Origin: Mermis nigrescens
Lineage: Eukaryota > Nematoda > Enoplea > Mermithida > Mermithidae
Direction of reading: 5' to 3'
Assembly (NCBI GenBank): GCA_036768485.1
Contig: JAVLUZ010000145.1
Coordinates: forward strand, 358,702 to 422,701
DNA length: 64,000 bases
Under the pieces are notes generated by a model. That model worked only from the letters and a program-made list of their open reading frames with translations, ran no database searches and was not told where the DNA came from. The translations under genes and the position numbers were made by a program. Position 1 is the stretch's first letter. Every line of letters starts with the position of its first letter. Below are positions 36,001-46,378 of the stretch, piece by piece.

Positions 36001-39000
36001 GGCCAAAAAATTATTGCAAATTACAAACGCATTCGTTTTTTTATATCTCGCCAAGTATGTCCGGCCGATGGGGGGAGCGGTTTGAATCCGCCCTAGGACC
36101 CGGATTACTGCCCATCGCTCTCAGAAACGGCGATTATCAAGTCAAAAAATGATGGCAAATTGCTGTTTACGACAGCACTCACTCCTCACTTCTGAAAATT
36201 ATTGCTAAGAAAAACTCCAATCAGGTACTGTCCGTCATTGGAATCGAAAATTTTGCGCTTTGGCGATGGTAAATTGCATCAGTTTTGGATTGAACCTGAG
36301 GGGTTTGATGCCGACGTCGTCTATCCTCAAGGTATGTCGATGACCTTTGCTCCAGACGTTCAACAATCCATTGTCAATTCTATTCATGGACTCGAAAATG
36401 CCAAAATAACGAGACCTGGTTACGGTGTGCAATACGATTATATCGACCCGAGGCAGCTGAAGCCCAGTCTCGAAACGAAATTAGTCGACGGTCTTTTCTT
36501 GGCTGGGCAAATCAATGGTACAACGGGATATGAAGAAGCGGCCTCGCAGGGCATTATAGCCGGTAAGTTGTAATAAGGTCCATTCCCGTGTAACGGCTCG
36601 AAATTTCGGGTGGGGGACCCCGGCCACTTTTAGGGGAGGGGAAGATGATCCCAATTCTTGGTCAAAAATTGAAAAAAACACCTAAAAATGGCCGAAAAAC
36701 GTAAGTATTCGCCAAAAAATCCTGGAGAGATTGAAACATTTTCTGACTTCGGGGGGATGGAGGGGACGTCCAACTTCGTGTGATAAGATCCCCCAAATCC
36801 CTCCGTTACACGTATGGATGTTTGTCATTTGAGGAATTAATGCGGCATGCCGTTGTCAATCGCGCCCAGCCTTTACATTAAACCGGGCTGAATCCTACAT
36901 TGGCGTGCTCATCGACGATCTAACATCGCTTGGAACATCAGAGCCGTATCGCATGTTTACCAGTCGAGTCGAATTCCGCTTGTTTTTGAGGCCGGACAAT
37001 GCTGATTTGCGTTTGACTGAAAGGGGGCGCAATGAGGGGGGTGTGGTCAGCGACAAAAGGTTCGACCGTTTCATGAATATGAAGAGAAAATATGACGCTG
37101 CTATGCTGGCGTTGACGTCGACGCGAAAGCCGAAATTTCGTTGGTCGGAAATATTTCCCGGCGGATTCGACGGTACTAAAGTTGTCGTATTAGCTGCAAA
37201 ACATGCAACATTTATACAGGGTCGTTAAAAAAAGATTACACCCGAGGTTACATCGTAACTTGGGCAATTATGCACGTCGATTTTCAAGACCAGAGCTGCA
37301 TTAAAAAGATAAACATTTCTCTGTTCACATCACATGAAAAATTTTGGCCAGGTGCCAGCGGTTCGTGCGCTAGGACGATTTGTTTACACCTCACTTGCCC
37401 CTGGAATAGGTAGCAGACGTGTTCCTGGTGAGGACCACGTAGAATGGCAACTGACCTCCGCAAAATGGCTGCAACTCTCCCCACGGAGTTGCCAATTTTT
37501 CGTAAAAGTTTCAAAAAGTGTGAAGCGTTTTTAGCTCATTCTCGGTTCTAAAATCTCAAATTTTCGGCGCTTCGCGCCATTTACACATTTTGTGACTATG
37601 TTTTCAATTTACTCAAGTTTTTTCAAATTTTCTTATGTTTTTTATGCTCTAGAAAGAACGAGCATTGTTGGAAACGTAAAAAAACAGTGTTTTTGACGTG
37701 TACCCTTACTTTTTTAGCCCTGAAAAGGCCGTTTAAAAAAATTTTTGGGCCTGACCCCCCTCAGAATTACCATGCTGTACATGTATGGTAGGTACGCGTC
37801 GTCGAAAAAGGGAATAAAATCGATGGCAGAACCTAAGACACTCGGCGGTTAGAGATTATCGAGGTAGGGTGTAACCAAATCGCGGTAGCCCCCGGTTGAC
37901 AGCTGGCCAAAATTTTTTACATACTTTGAAAGTTGACATTTTTATCTATCTATTTCAGCCGAATCTGAAGTTTTATGTTTATATTAGCCAAAGTTATGTA
38001 TAACCTGTAACATGGGAGTATAGCCGTTTTACGGGCCACCCTGTATACGTTTTATTTATAAACGGGACTGTAAATATACATATACGAGTATGAGGGGGAT
38101 TGCGAGCCCAAAATGAGTCTACTTCGAAAAGTTGTCATTTTTCCTGGTTTTTGCGCATAAATTAGCTTTTTAAAATATTTTTTTAGACATTTTCGCATGC
38201 TTTAAGCAAAAATATATGCTTTCTTTAACCTCCTCCTCAGAAGTGACCGAATGATTATTTATAATGTACCCCTCACTTTAAATATTAAAGAGTTACATGT
38301 TTGAATATTAGATTAGGTACTAAAGGTGCACCGGTGCCTTTTTTCTTTGCCTGTGCTAACAGATTATCTTTTGTGTATGAAAATTTTTAATAGGTGGCGT
38401 GTGTGACACTAATGCAGATCCACGTAAGATACATGCCATATTTACCAGTGGCTTTATATGCTATAAGCGCCAAAAATTGATGCTTTGAGCTAGAAGATCA
38501 ATAAAAGCACATAAAAGTGCTAATTTTTAAAGTTTTTTTGGAAAATAGAAAATTATGATCAGCCGCATTTTTCGGGGTCAGATCCATACTTGTAAGAGGG
38601 GATGGGGATCCCCCACCTAAAGTCAGTCGTCGCCCTACCCCCCCCCCAAGCCAGAAAATTTTGGACCCCCCCCGAATTTTGGAAAATATCGAATTTTTTG
38701 GCCGTTTTTAGGCCCAACTAGATAATTTATATATGTCAAGTAGCTGAATTCCTGCTTTGATTTAGGAATATTTATGATTTGCTCAAATGATGAACCAAAC
38801 GTCTACGAGAACGATCTATTAACGTTAGTTAAGCAGGCACGTAGCTGGCCGTCATATTTTGGAGGGACCAACACCAATTTTTTTGGAGGGAGGACTAAGC
38901 CCAAAAGGGCCAAACATAGCACAAAATAACGTTTAAAAGTCCTATTTTCCCGATTTTTCTGAATTTGGGGGTCCGAATCTCCCATTCCCCCAGGGGTACG

Positions 39001-40892
39001 TGCCTGTAGTTGAGCATTAACGAGTATTAATGTTTTATTTACATTTTTATATCAGAAATTTAATGGAGGAATAAAAAAATTATTTGCTGGAGTAGCACTT
39101 AAGATAATTCGCTCAAATCTACTTATGCATTTACTAATTAGCACCGGCGCCTGTGCCAATCCCATCCCATCCCTAGAAAATACTATGTAAGATGATGCAT
39201 TTTGCACAGCAGACCCTACCCCACTTACTGTTTTTGGATAGGGGCTACATATGTATCTTACATGAATCTTGTGTTGTGGTAAGAAATGCTATGTTCTCGT
39301 CATTTCCTATAACGAAGGACTCGTAAAAGTCTCGATATTACACGGTTTCGGACAAAATGACAACGATTGTAGGCGATTGCGGCTCGAACAGTAGCTATGT
39401 TTGACCATGTTTTGACATACATGGTGTGCAGTAAAAGTCATAAATAATACACGAAGTAATTTTGAAATTCAAAAGAATAAAAAATTGCTATTTTCTGAAA
39501 TTTTTTACAAATTAAGATGTTCGAAAGAATCGCTAAAAAGTTTTTAATTTTTACATAATGCACTAATTGCGCAGAAAACTACATTAAAGCTCCTTGACGC
39601 GCTTTTTTTGTACAGAGATAAAAGAACTAATTCACAATTTGCAATTTAAAGTGGATTTGAATGCGCATAAAAAAGTTACACAATCGAATCGTTTTGCCCA
39701 GGTTGTCCAGTTGCAATCAGGCATGCACAGTATGGGATTTTCGGGGTCGGGGGTGGAAGTTGAATTTTAAACCGCCCTTTTTGGGCTCAAAAATGATGGA
39801 TACGCGTCGCACGCAAACAATGTTTCTCCGCGTTTCTAACGATTTTATATCTTCCTCGAGAATAAAATTTGAAAAAAAATTCGAAAAAATAAAAACATTC
39901 GAATAAATTCACAAAATATAGTCAAAAATGAGTACCTACATATATGGCGCGAAGCGCCGAAAATTTGATACTGAGCGAATGGCTAAAAAACTTTAAAAAA
40001 GCACCTTTTAAACGATTTTTGGAAAGCTTTGGAAAATTGTGAATTCTGGGGGTGGGAGTGAAAAATTTTCTCCTGGGGGGCGGCAGAAAGCCCTCGAACC
40101 CCAAGATAATGTATGGTTACAATCATACATGGCAGCAAAAAAATTATGGGATGTGCGATTGAACAAAATCTCAAAAAATAGCGCTACAAATTCAATTCTG
40201 GGGGTCTATCGATTCTGGGGGGATGGTCTAGCCGAACCCTCACGTCCATGTGTGGTTGTAATCATACGTGGGCAGTGACCAAATTCTGGGGGGTCCGATG
40301 GGACAAAATCGTCAAAAAAGAGCACCAAAATTCGATTCTGGGGGTCTATCGATTTTGAGGGGGGTCGGCCGAATTCTCGAAGGGGAGGGGGTTCAGACCC
40401 CAGACCCCCACGCCCATGTTTGGTTGAAATGTGCAGTCGATTAAGTAAGTATATATGCCTGATCATTAATCTTTTTGTTCAGGTAAAGATTCGTTGGAAA
40501 CGCGCACTGTCGACCTATTGCATTTTATCGTTGCGTATAACAATGACTTTAATAAAGTGCTTGGGAAGTTGGGAGCCGATTTCGCCGAATATTTGGATGA
40601 TCGCCAGTTGCACGAGCGTTTGCGAATCGAAGGCATCTATCGTAATTTTGTAGACGATTCTATGGAACAAATACAAACTGTTCGAAAAGAAGCGTCTCTT
40701 GAGATTCCTGAAAATTTGAACTACAACGCCGATTCGCTCCAGAGCGCTATTTCGTTCGAGTGCTTGGAAAAATTGAATCTGCATCGCCCTACAACAATTG
40801 GCGCCGCTAGTCGAATTCCGGGAATGACGCCCAGTTCGCTGTTCAGTTTGTTTTTGGAAGTCAAAAGGCTCAGTCAACTTCGTGCAGATTGA
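27069..40892 (+). CDS. MTO1: MTO1/GidA mitochondrial tRNA wobble-uridine modifier, six exons
   Basis: FAD-dependent partner of the GTPase GTPBP3 (MSS1/MnmE). Together they add the (taurino/carboxymethylamino)methyl group to C5 of U34 in mitochondrial tRNAs. Exons: 27069-27357, 29968-30225, 32476-32803, 36225-36562, 36834-37172 and 40483-40892. They total 1962 nt, giving 653 aa, with all introns GT-AG. The N-terminus [14 protein letters not shown] lacks acidic residues and fits a short mitochondrial presequence. Visible motifs are the FAD-binding VVGGGHAG (19-26), [11 protein letters not shown] (55-65, Cys55), GPRYCPSLE (290-298, Cys294), [12 protein letters not shown], and a C-terminal [10 protein letters not shown] (622-631). 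The two conserved cysteines of the family are both present. The exon 5 donor could also be at 37218 (adding 15 codons), but the donor after FDG at 37172 aligns without a gap to the human protein. Introns 1, 2, 3 and 5 are 2-3.4 kb and dominated by MITEs. Confidence 0.95.
28551..28906 (-). mobile_element. MITE, CATACATGCACAG family
   Basis: CAGATATGCACAGCG at one end and GATCATGTATG at the other. Flanks CCCAAGAT and CCCAAGGT match at 7 of 8. Intron 1 of MTO1. Confidence 0.75.
29332..29777 (+). mobile_element. hAT-like MITE, CAGTGTTTTTTTGTAC family
   Basis: Ends CACTGTTTTTTTG and AAAAAACACTG. Flanks ATTCTGGT and ATTCTAAT match at 6 of 8. Contains two GC hairpins of the CGGCG-TTTCGCGCCG type. 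Intron 1 of MTO1, about 190 bp before exon 2. Confidence 0.7.
30470..31272 (+). mobile_element. Two MITE copies in tandem, CATACATGCACAG family
   Basis: 30470-30826 and 30936-31272 are two diverged copies in the same orientation, each with the TTTCACCC start and a CTGTNC-type end. Boundaries are approximate. Intron 2 of MTO1. Confidence 0.55.
32025..32437 (+). mobile_element. MITE next to the MTO1 exon 3 acceptor
   Basis: Second copy of the 26577-26984 family: CATACATGTACATAG to TTGTGCACCTATG, with flanks GCGTTGTT and GCTTTGCT (6 of 8). Its right end lies 38 bp before exon 3, so the branch point and pyrimidine tract of intron 2 must fit in that space or use MITE sequence. Confidence 0.75.
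33462..34255. mobile_element. hAT-like element, CAGGGCCGTATTTAGG termini
   Basis: Left end CAGGCCCGTATTTAGGA. The reverse complement of the right end is CAGGGCCGTATTTAGGG. Perfect 8-bp duplication TGTACACA at 33454-33461 and 34256-34263. Confidence 0.85.
33505..33949 (-). mobile_element. hAT-like MITE, CAGTGTTTTTTTGTAC family (innermost)
   Basis: Starts CAGTGTTTTTTTTTG. Perfect 8-bp duplication GGTGGACC at 33497-33504 and 33950-33957. An exact GC hairpin is at 33716-33728. Confidence 0.85.
34527..35152. mobile_element. hAT-like element, CAGGCCC termini
   Basis: CAGGCCCACAACCAAG at the left. The reverse complement of the right end is CAGGCCCGTAGCCAGG. Flanks TGTACATA and CATACATA match at 6 of 8. 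It carries two exact GC hairpins (34727-34739 and 34821-34833). It abuts the outer inverted-repeat element. Confidence 0.65.
36581..36816 (+). mobile_element. MITE filling MTO1 intron 4
   Basis: Inverted ends CCCGTGTAACGG and CCGTTACACG surround a G-rich interior. It makes up most of the 271-bp intron 36563-36833, leaving under 20 bp on either side. Related copies lie at 57369-57552 and 57555-57721 in UBE2H intron 5. Confidence 0.65.
37216..38043. mobile_element. Tc1/mariner-like element, TACAGGGT termini
   Basis: Left end TACAGGGTCGTTAAAAAAAG, right end CCACCCTGTA, with TA on each side. A partial MITE of the CATACATGCACAG family (about 37500-37790, GC hairpin at 37566-37578) lies inside. 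Intron 5 of MTO1. Confidence 0.5.
38834..39006. mobile_element. 173-bp hAT-like MITE, CAGGCACGTAGC termini
   Basis: CAGGCACGTAGC at the left and GGTACGTGCCTG at the right. Flanks TAGTTAAG and TAGTTGAG match at 7 of 8. Intron 5 of MTO1. Confidence 0.75.
39718..40115 (-). mobile_element. MITE, CATACATGCACAG family; first of three in series
   Basis: CAGGCATGCACAGTATGGG to GATAATGTATG, with GTTGCAAT to the left (39710-39717) and GTTACAAT to the right (40116-40123). An exact GC hairpin is at 39946-39958. Confidence 0.75.
40124..40254 (+). mobile_element. Short MITE; second of three in series
   Basis: CATACATGGCAGC to CGTCCATGTGTG, between GTTACAAT (40116-40123) and GTTGTAAT (40255-40262). Same family as 13837-14004. 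Confidence 0.7.
40263..40422 (+). mobile_element. Short MITE; third of three in series
   Basis: CATACGTGGGCAG to CGCCCATGTTTG, between GTTGTAAT (40255-40262) and GTTGAAAT (40423-40430). It ends 60 bp before MTO1 exon 6. Confidence 0.7.
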
Positions 40893-41024
40893 CGAAGCAA
40901 TTAATGAGAATTAAAGTTATTGTTGTACGTTACGTGGTATTTTTTTGGAAAAGTGAGAATTAAAATTTTCCAAAATAACTACATCTGAAGGATCGCCGTA
41001 ATAGCTTTTTAGCATACTCATGAG

Positions 41025-41291
41025 CATAGGTGGGCAGGACATAAGTTCTGGGGGGGTGAGGTGCAAGGGTTTTCAAACATAAAAAATGGTCTTAAAATGG
41101 TGGTATGGCGAAAAACACCATTTATCAACGTTGCTCACCGAGCAGTATACGTTGGCACAAAAAATTGCGAAAAAAATAATAGTTTAAAAAATTGAATTCG
41201 TGTGGGGGTATTTTGGTTTCTGTGAGGGTATTCGGCCTTCTGGGGAGGTGCATAGCATACCCCTAAACCCTTCCCCCCACACCCACATGTG
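41025..41291 (-). mobile_element. MITE, CACACGTGGGC family
   Basis: CATAGGTGGGCAGG to CCACATGTG. Perfect 8-bp duplication CTCATGAG at 41017-41024 and 41292-41299. Inserted 132 bp after the MTO1 stop, so it may fall in the 3' untranslated region. Confidence 0.85.
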
Positions 41292-41899
41292 CTCATGAGC
41301 AGATATTCCAGTGGGAAGTTTGGCGGTCTAGTAGACCCCCAGACTGGAATCTGGGAAATGAGGCAAAAGGTCGAAAATGGGCCAAAATCAATGAGTTTCT
41401 TCATAGGTGCTGCAAATTGACCAGAAACTGTGCATTAACATCGTTTTTACGCTATTTTAGCATTCAGACCACTTTTTGATGTTATTTTAGCCCTAAAAAC
41501 TCACTAACTGACCTGACCCCTTACACCGGCTGACTCCCAGAGGGACATGCTGTGCATCTATGCTTATGAGCTGACTGAATGAAGAATTCTCTATTTGATT
41601 GTTTTAATATGTTTTTCAACGGTCTAGCTTTTAGTAAGACATTGTGAATATGCGAAATTTGCAGGCATGCTGATATGATTTGGTTTTCTTTGCAATAAAA
41701 AGATTGAATACTTAAATCATAGGTAGCGCGTTAGCGCGTACCTATAATATACTTGGGTACCCCCAACACCTGGGCACCCCCCTACAGCTATAACGGGACA
41801 CTTCTGGAAGGTGCGGTTTTTTTAAAAGAAAGATAATAAAAAAATTCGCTGCCCGTGTTTTTTTGTTTTTCTTGAAACTCAAAATTGACTGTGTAAAGA

Positions 41900-44150
41900 A
41901 GGTGTAAAGTTTTTGTGTAACGTTATAACATAGGACAAATTTTGGGATCTTTTTACTGCGGCATGTGGACAACTGAGTATTGATGACTCGAAGGATTGAA
42001 CAGAATAGGATAATAGAGGGATGAATTCTACAGATGACACTTTTTTTGTTTTTTGAAATTCGCATTATTTATCGAACGGCAGTGTAAAGAGTGCGAAAAT
42101 CTGGGGTGAAAAAGCACTTTTTGGTCGAGTTTTCAACCTTCCTATGTCCGATACTAACTCCGGTTATGAGGTTTTTAAAATGTTTTCTGACAGAAATGTA
42201 GAGCGGATCAAGGGCTACATTCTGCATATAAGCAAAGTCTTCTATGCTCTATGGTGAGTTAGATCCTGGGGTTTAAAGTTTACACTCTAGTGGATGGTGT
42301 AAAAAAATGGATTTTAACTAAGATTTCTCTGCCAAATTTTTCCGCTTATGAGTCAGTGCAAATCGAAGACAGCATTAATAAAGTGCCTCACAGGGGCTAA
42401 ACATCGCAGCAAACCGCATTTAAAAAAACGCAATATTGAGTTATTTATGGGGGTGTAAAGTTCGAAATCAGAGGTAAAAAATGGGCTAAAAAACACGTTT
42501 TTTCCGAAGTTTGATTGATAAATCATGCCAAATAATTTTTGCAACAGAATTTTGGCACACAGGAATGTACTACGATTTAAAAGCTACAAATTGTACCAAA
42601 CCGAATTTCTTTAAACTCAATGGAGAGTTCGGTACGGAATTTTAAAGTTTACAGTGTTCTAAATGGTGGAAAATACGTTTTTGTTGCGTTTTTTGTTCGC
42701 CACTTTCTCCGTCCAGAAGTCGGGATAAGTCTAATAGAATAAAAATAAAGTGCTTTATATCGGGTGCATATCAAAGCAAATTGTCTATACATTAATATTT
42801 AGCGAGTGTAAAGTCAAAAATTTGGAGTTTTAAATGCGTTTCTGTCTTGTTTTTTCTGCCTGCTTCTCCGGTTACGAGTCAGGGACACGTTTATCAAGTC
42901 TAGAAATGGACCAGGAATCAAATTTGATATGCCGGTCTGGCGCATATGTTTACACTCTACGGTGTTGTAAAGTAGTTTACGCCAATTGTTAGTTTGCCCA
43001 TAGAACATTATGTAGACTTAATTTTTTCATAAATATTAATCGTAATATCGGAACAATATCAAAATTACGAATCTGACTAAAATCTTCTTTACACTAGGTG
43101 TTTACATGAAGTTTACACTACATATATATTTATCTTCGTTTTTGAGCATTCCTGAAACCTAATTTTTCTTGGAGCCTAGAAGTTTTCAAAGGATCAAATG
43201 TGAGACGTCACGTAGGCCCGTTTGTTTACATCCAACAGTGATGTAAAGTAGTTTACATTCATTGTTTATATGTCCTCAGACCATTGTAGAGACATAATTT
43301 TTTCATGAATGTTGATCATAATATCCGAGTAATTTTTTACACTGCATGTTAGCCTTTGTTCTAGAGCATTGCAAAAATCGAAATTTTTTCCTGAGATATA
43401 AAAATTTACAGGGAATGAAATATATACGTCAATTGGGCGCGCTTGCTTACACTCAGCAGTATTGCAAAGTGGTTTAAACCTAATGTTTATTGTCTTTAAA
43501 ACATTATGGAGACTCATTTTTCCATAAATGTTGAAAGAAATATTGGAGCAATATCAAAATTACGAATCCGACTAAAATATTCTTTACGCTATGTGTTTGT
43601 GTAAAGTTTACGTTACGTGTTAACCCTAATTCGATAGACTTGCAGAGACTTTGTAACTGAAGTCAAGAAATTTTCAAGGATTCATATGTGAGACATCAAT
43701 TAAGTGAGTTTGTTTACCCTCAAAAGTAATCTAACGTGATTTAAAAATTATGTTCAAGTGTCCTTAGATCATTGAAGAGATGTAATTTTGTCTTAAATGG
43801 GTTGCATTAAAGTTAAATCTTTCTTAGCCGTGTTTATAATATGTTTCACAAAATCTTGCACTTGGAGAGCTATCGTTTAATTGATGTAAATTGCCTGCAA
43901 AAGTGGTTTAAAATGAACCAGCAATCACACTACTGTGCACAGAAGTCGACAAAGATATACAGCTTTATTGTAATCATGTACATTAATAAGCCGTAAACTG
44001 TTAGTATTCTCTACACCTAGTAGTTGTGTAAAGTTTGCACTATTCATTTGTTGTTAATATGTAGTCTATACTACAAATTTATTTTACTACCAAATCAAAG
44101 CGTTAGTGTTCCTTACATTTGATATTTGCGTGAAGTTTTTGAATTTTTGC
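41900..44150. repeat. Decayed tandem array of about 250-bp units
   Basis: A block of the form GTTTACACTC...GTATTGCAAAGTGGTTTA...CATTGTAGAGACATAATTTTTTCATGAATG recurs at about 42950-43060, 43220-43330, 43445-43560 and 43720-43800. Related GTGTAAAG-type blocks continue back to about 41900. On the minus strand the units translate to related peptides (YNTVECKHMRQTG and CNTAECKQARPID). No complete gene is visible. Confidence 0.55.
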
Positions 44151-44816
44151 CGAAAATCTTTGCCTTCTAATTTACCAACATCCCGCCTTTTCCATTTTCT
44201 TGAAGTTTAAAATCTTTTATAATTCTCTCATAATTTAATGGTAGGTTTTAACTTTAAGTTTCTCTTGGTTTACAACTCTCGCTTAGCAAGCTCATTTTTC
44301 AAAACTTTTTCATAGTGATCAGATTAGTTGCGTTTAGTTTGGAATTGGTGGACGGTCGTTATTTTATTACTCGGCTTAAATAAACCAAGTGACTATCTTT
44401 TGATTATTTTCTTCATCGCAAATTCAAACACCCAATTTTCAATTTGAAAATTGACTCAATTTTCAATTTGAAAATTGATCCAATTTTCAATTTGAAAATT
44501 GAAAATTGGGTGTTTTCAATTTCAAAAGTCACAACACATTGTGCTTGTGTATTGATTGAGTGAGGATTTGCAATGTGAATTCGTTGGTTAAATTTTTGTG
44601 CTTGATTATAAGTGAACTGCACATTAAGAAGAAATAACTTAATGCAGTTTTAATTTGAAAATGGATGGTGTCAATAAGGTTGTCTTGTTTAAAAAGGATA
44701 ATGCTGATGTTAAGAACAATATTGTTTTCCGCGTTCTTGGACTGTTGTCATTATTGTGGCATGTTACTGATTGTGTTTACTGACTGATGTACTGAAATCA
44801 CGCTAATTAAAAGTAG
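44151..44816. other. AT-rich stretch with a stacked palindrome
   Basis: Apart from the repeated palindrome at 44431-44517, nothing is recognised. There is no convincing open frame. Confidence 0.4.
44431..44517. repeat. Palindromic tandem repeat TTTTCAATTTGAAAA
   Basis: Four units of about 22 bp, each self-complementary, built on CAATTTTCAATTTGAAAATT. The whole block is bounded by ACCCAATTTTCA and TGAAAATTGGGT, so it is also one large hairpin. Confidence 0.85.
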
Positions 44817-45586
44817 TGTACTAGCAAAGAAAAATGCTCCGATGGAACAAAAAAGATGAATATACTTGGAATTGTGGATTATTATGGATGTAAAAGGAGG
44901 GGACTAGGAAAAATCTACCTAAAGTCGGAAAATCTGCTAAAAATCACACTTTCTCTAAGCAACGCAAAAAATCGATGTATATTCTGCGGCCTCTAAAAAA
45001 GTGTCTTTTTTAAATAATGTTCGAAGTTTCAGATAAGAGTGTATAAACGAAATCTATCAAGGTTACTTTTTTAAATTGCTGGCACCTGATTGATAGAAAA
45101 CTAAGAGGTATTGTATTTAAAGTTGTTTTGTTTTATGAGCATTATAGCAAGCAAAGCAGGAGCCGATTGATTAGTGCACACAATCGTTTCGGGCATGCTA
45201 GTGTATCTACATTAAGTCTGTTTTAAGTCAACTTACGTGTTTCCTACTGTTTTTAACCAACCATGTCTTCATTTGTCTTCGATGTTTGCTATTTCATTCA
45301 ATTTGCTTGGAAGACTGTTAGTTTACTTAATATCATTTTCCATAGCTACTGCATAGCTAACGTGCTGCTGTTTCAATCATTGTTATGGTTGAATATTTAT
45401 TTTAATCTGTTGGCCGCAGAATATACATCGATTTTTTGCGTTGCTTAGAGAAAGTGTGATTTTTAGCAGATTTTCCGACTTTAGGTAGATTTTTCCTAGT
45501 CCCCTCCTTTTACATCCATAATAATCCACAATTCCAAGTATATTCATCTTTTTTGTTCCATCGGAGCATTTTTCTTTGCTAGTACA
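44817..45586. repeat. Perfect 175-bp inverted repeat with 420-bp spacer
   Basis: 44817-44991 and 45412-45586 are reverse complements with no difference I could find by eye. Outside these limits similarity stops abruptly. The right arm is part of the 144-codon minus-strand frame at 45383-45817. Confidence 0.85.
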
Positions 45587-45817
45587 TATATATTTCCTAG
45601 TCCGAGCTGAGTATATAAGGTTTTGGTAGTTACGGTCTTCTGTATACGATTTTGAAATAAGATGAAAATTTATAAGAAAATCTTCCTCATTGAATGGAGC
45701 TCGTCGAGAACTGCTCAAAAATGTAACTTTTGTCCGCCACTTAATAGTTCTTGATATGCTTGACTTCAATATTTTTAACCCCGTCCTAAAATAAAAATCT
45801 TGGATATAATCATGCAT
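45383..45817 (-). CDS. Hypothetical 144-codon open frame
   Basis: A minus-strand frame beginning MHDYIQDFYFRTG. A cysteine-containing segment (KYICTSKEKCSDG) precedes CKRRGLGKIYL and a CIFCGQ ending. The spacing of the Cys residues vaguely recalls small zinc-binding domains, but I cannot assign a family. There is no obvious promoter or intron signal. The second half is duplicated as the perfect inverted repeat at 44817-44991. It could be an exon of a mobile element gene or a chance frame. Confidence 0.3.
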   Translation of the reverse strand: MHDYIQDFYFRTGLKILKSSISRTIKWRTKVTFLSSSRRAPFNEEDFLINFHLISKSYTEDRNYQNLIYSARTRKYICTSKEKCSDGTKKMNILGIVDYYGCKRRGLGKIYLKSENLLKITLSLSNAKNRCIFCGQQIKINIQP

Positions 45818-45908
45818 AGCAAGGCCAGCTACCTACGCGCCCGTATCTGTGCTTTGCGGCCGCTAGTAAATCAGCATAAATTTTGTTCGCTTTATTTTGT
45901 AGCAAAAT

Positions 45909-46148
45909 TATAGTCTATTTCACGGAACCTTGTGCGTGGATCGCATTTTTTGAATCATAGTTAATCAATAACAAAAGCGTTAAACTGAAGTTACCATCAG
46001 GATACATTGCATAGCAGTTGATGAGCGTATGATGTTTTACAATGCAAAATTGTATTACTGTAAGCTACCCAGAAATGACTTTTGTAGCTATTTGATTGAA
46101 CGCTGAAAATTGATTTTCACGCACAAGGTTTTGTGAAATGGATTACAG
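45909..46148. mobile_element. Short TATAGTCTATTTC palindromic element
   Basis: Sister of 19991-20241: left arm TATAGTCTATTTCACGGAAC, right arm GTTTTGTGAAATGGATTACA. A related half-element begins at 47667 (TATAGTATTTCACG). Confidence 0.55.
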
Positions 46149-46378
46149 TTTCTTGTCCGTCATGCACTGTCAAGTTGGATCTTGTACATGAGAACTAATT
46201 ACGAGAAATGTCGAAGACGTATAGTCGGTTTCAAAATTCTTGTGAATTTTACAGAAAGGTGATTCGGAAGCAGTAAAAATTCAGCCAATCGGCGTAAGGG
46301 CTTTCAGCCGACTTTCTATCGTCTATTGCATGTTATTTAGCTCTAACCATACTTTTACCGAGCTCTATATCCGTGATC

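Noticed and set aside
37173..37218. Alternative donor for MTO1 exon 5 at 37218
   Set aside because: It is GT and in phase, but would add 15 residues to a region where the shorter exon aligns without a gap to human MTO1. The extra sequence also runs into a mariner-like end.
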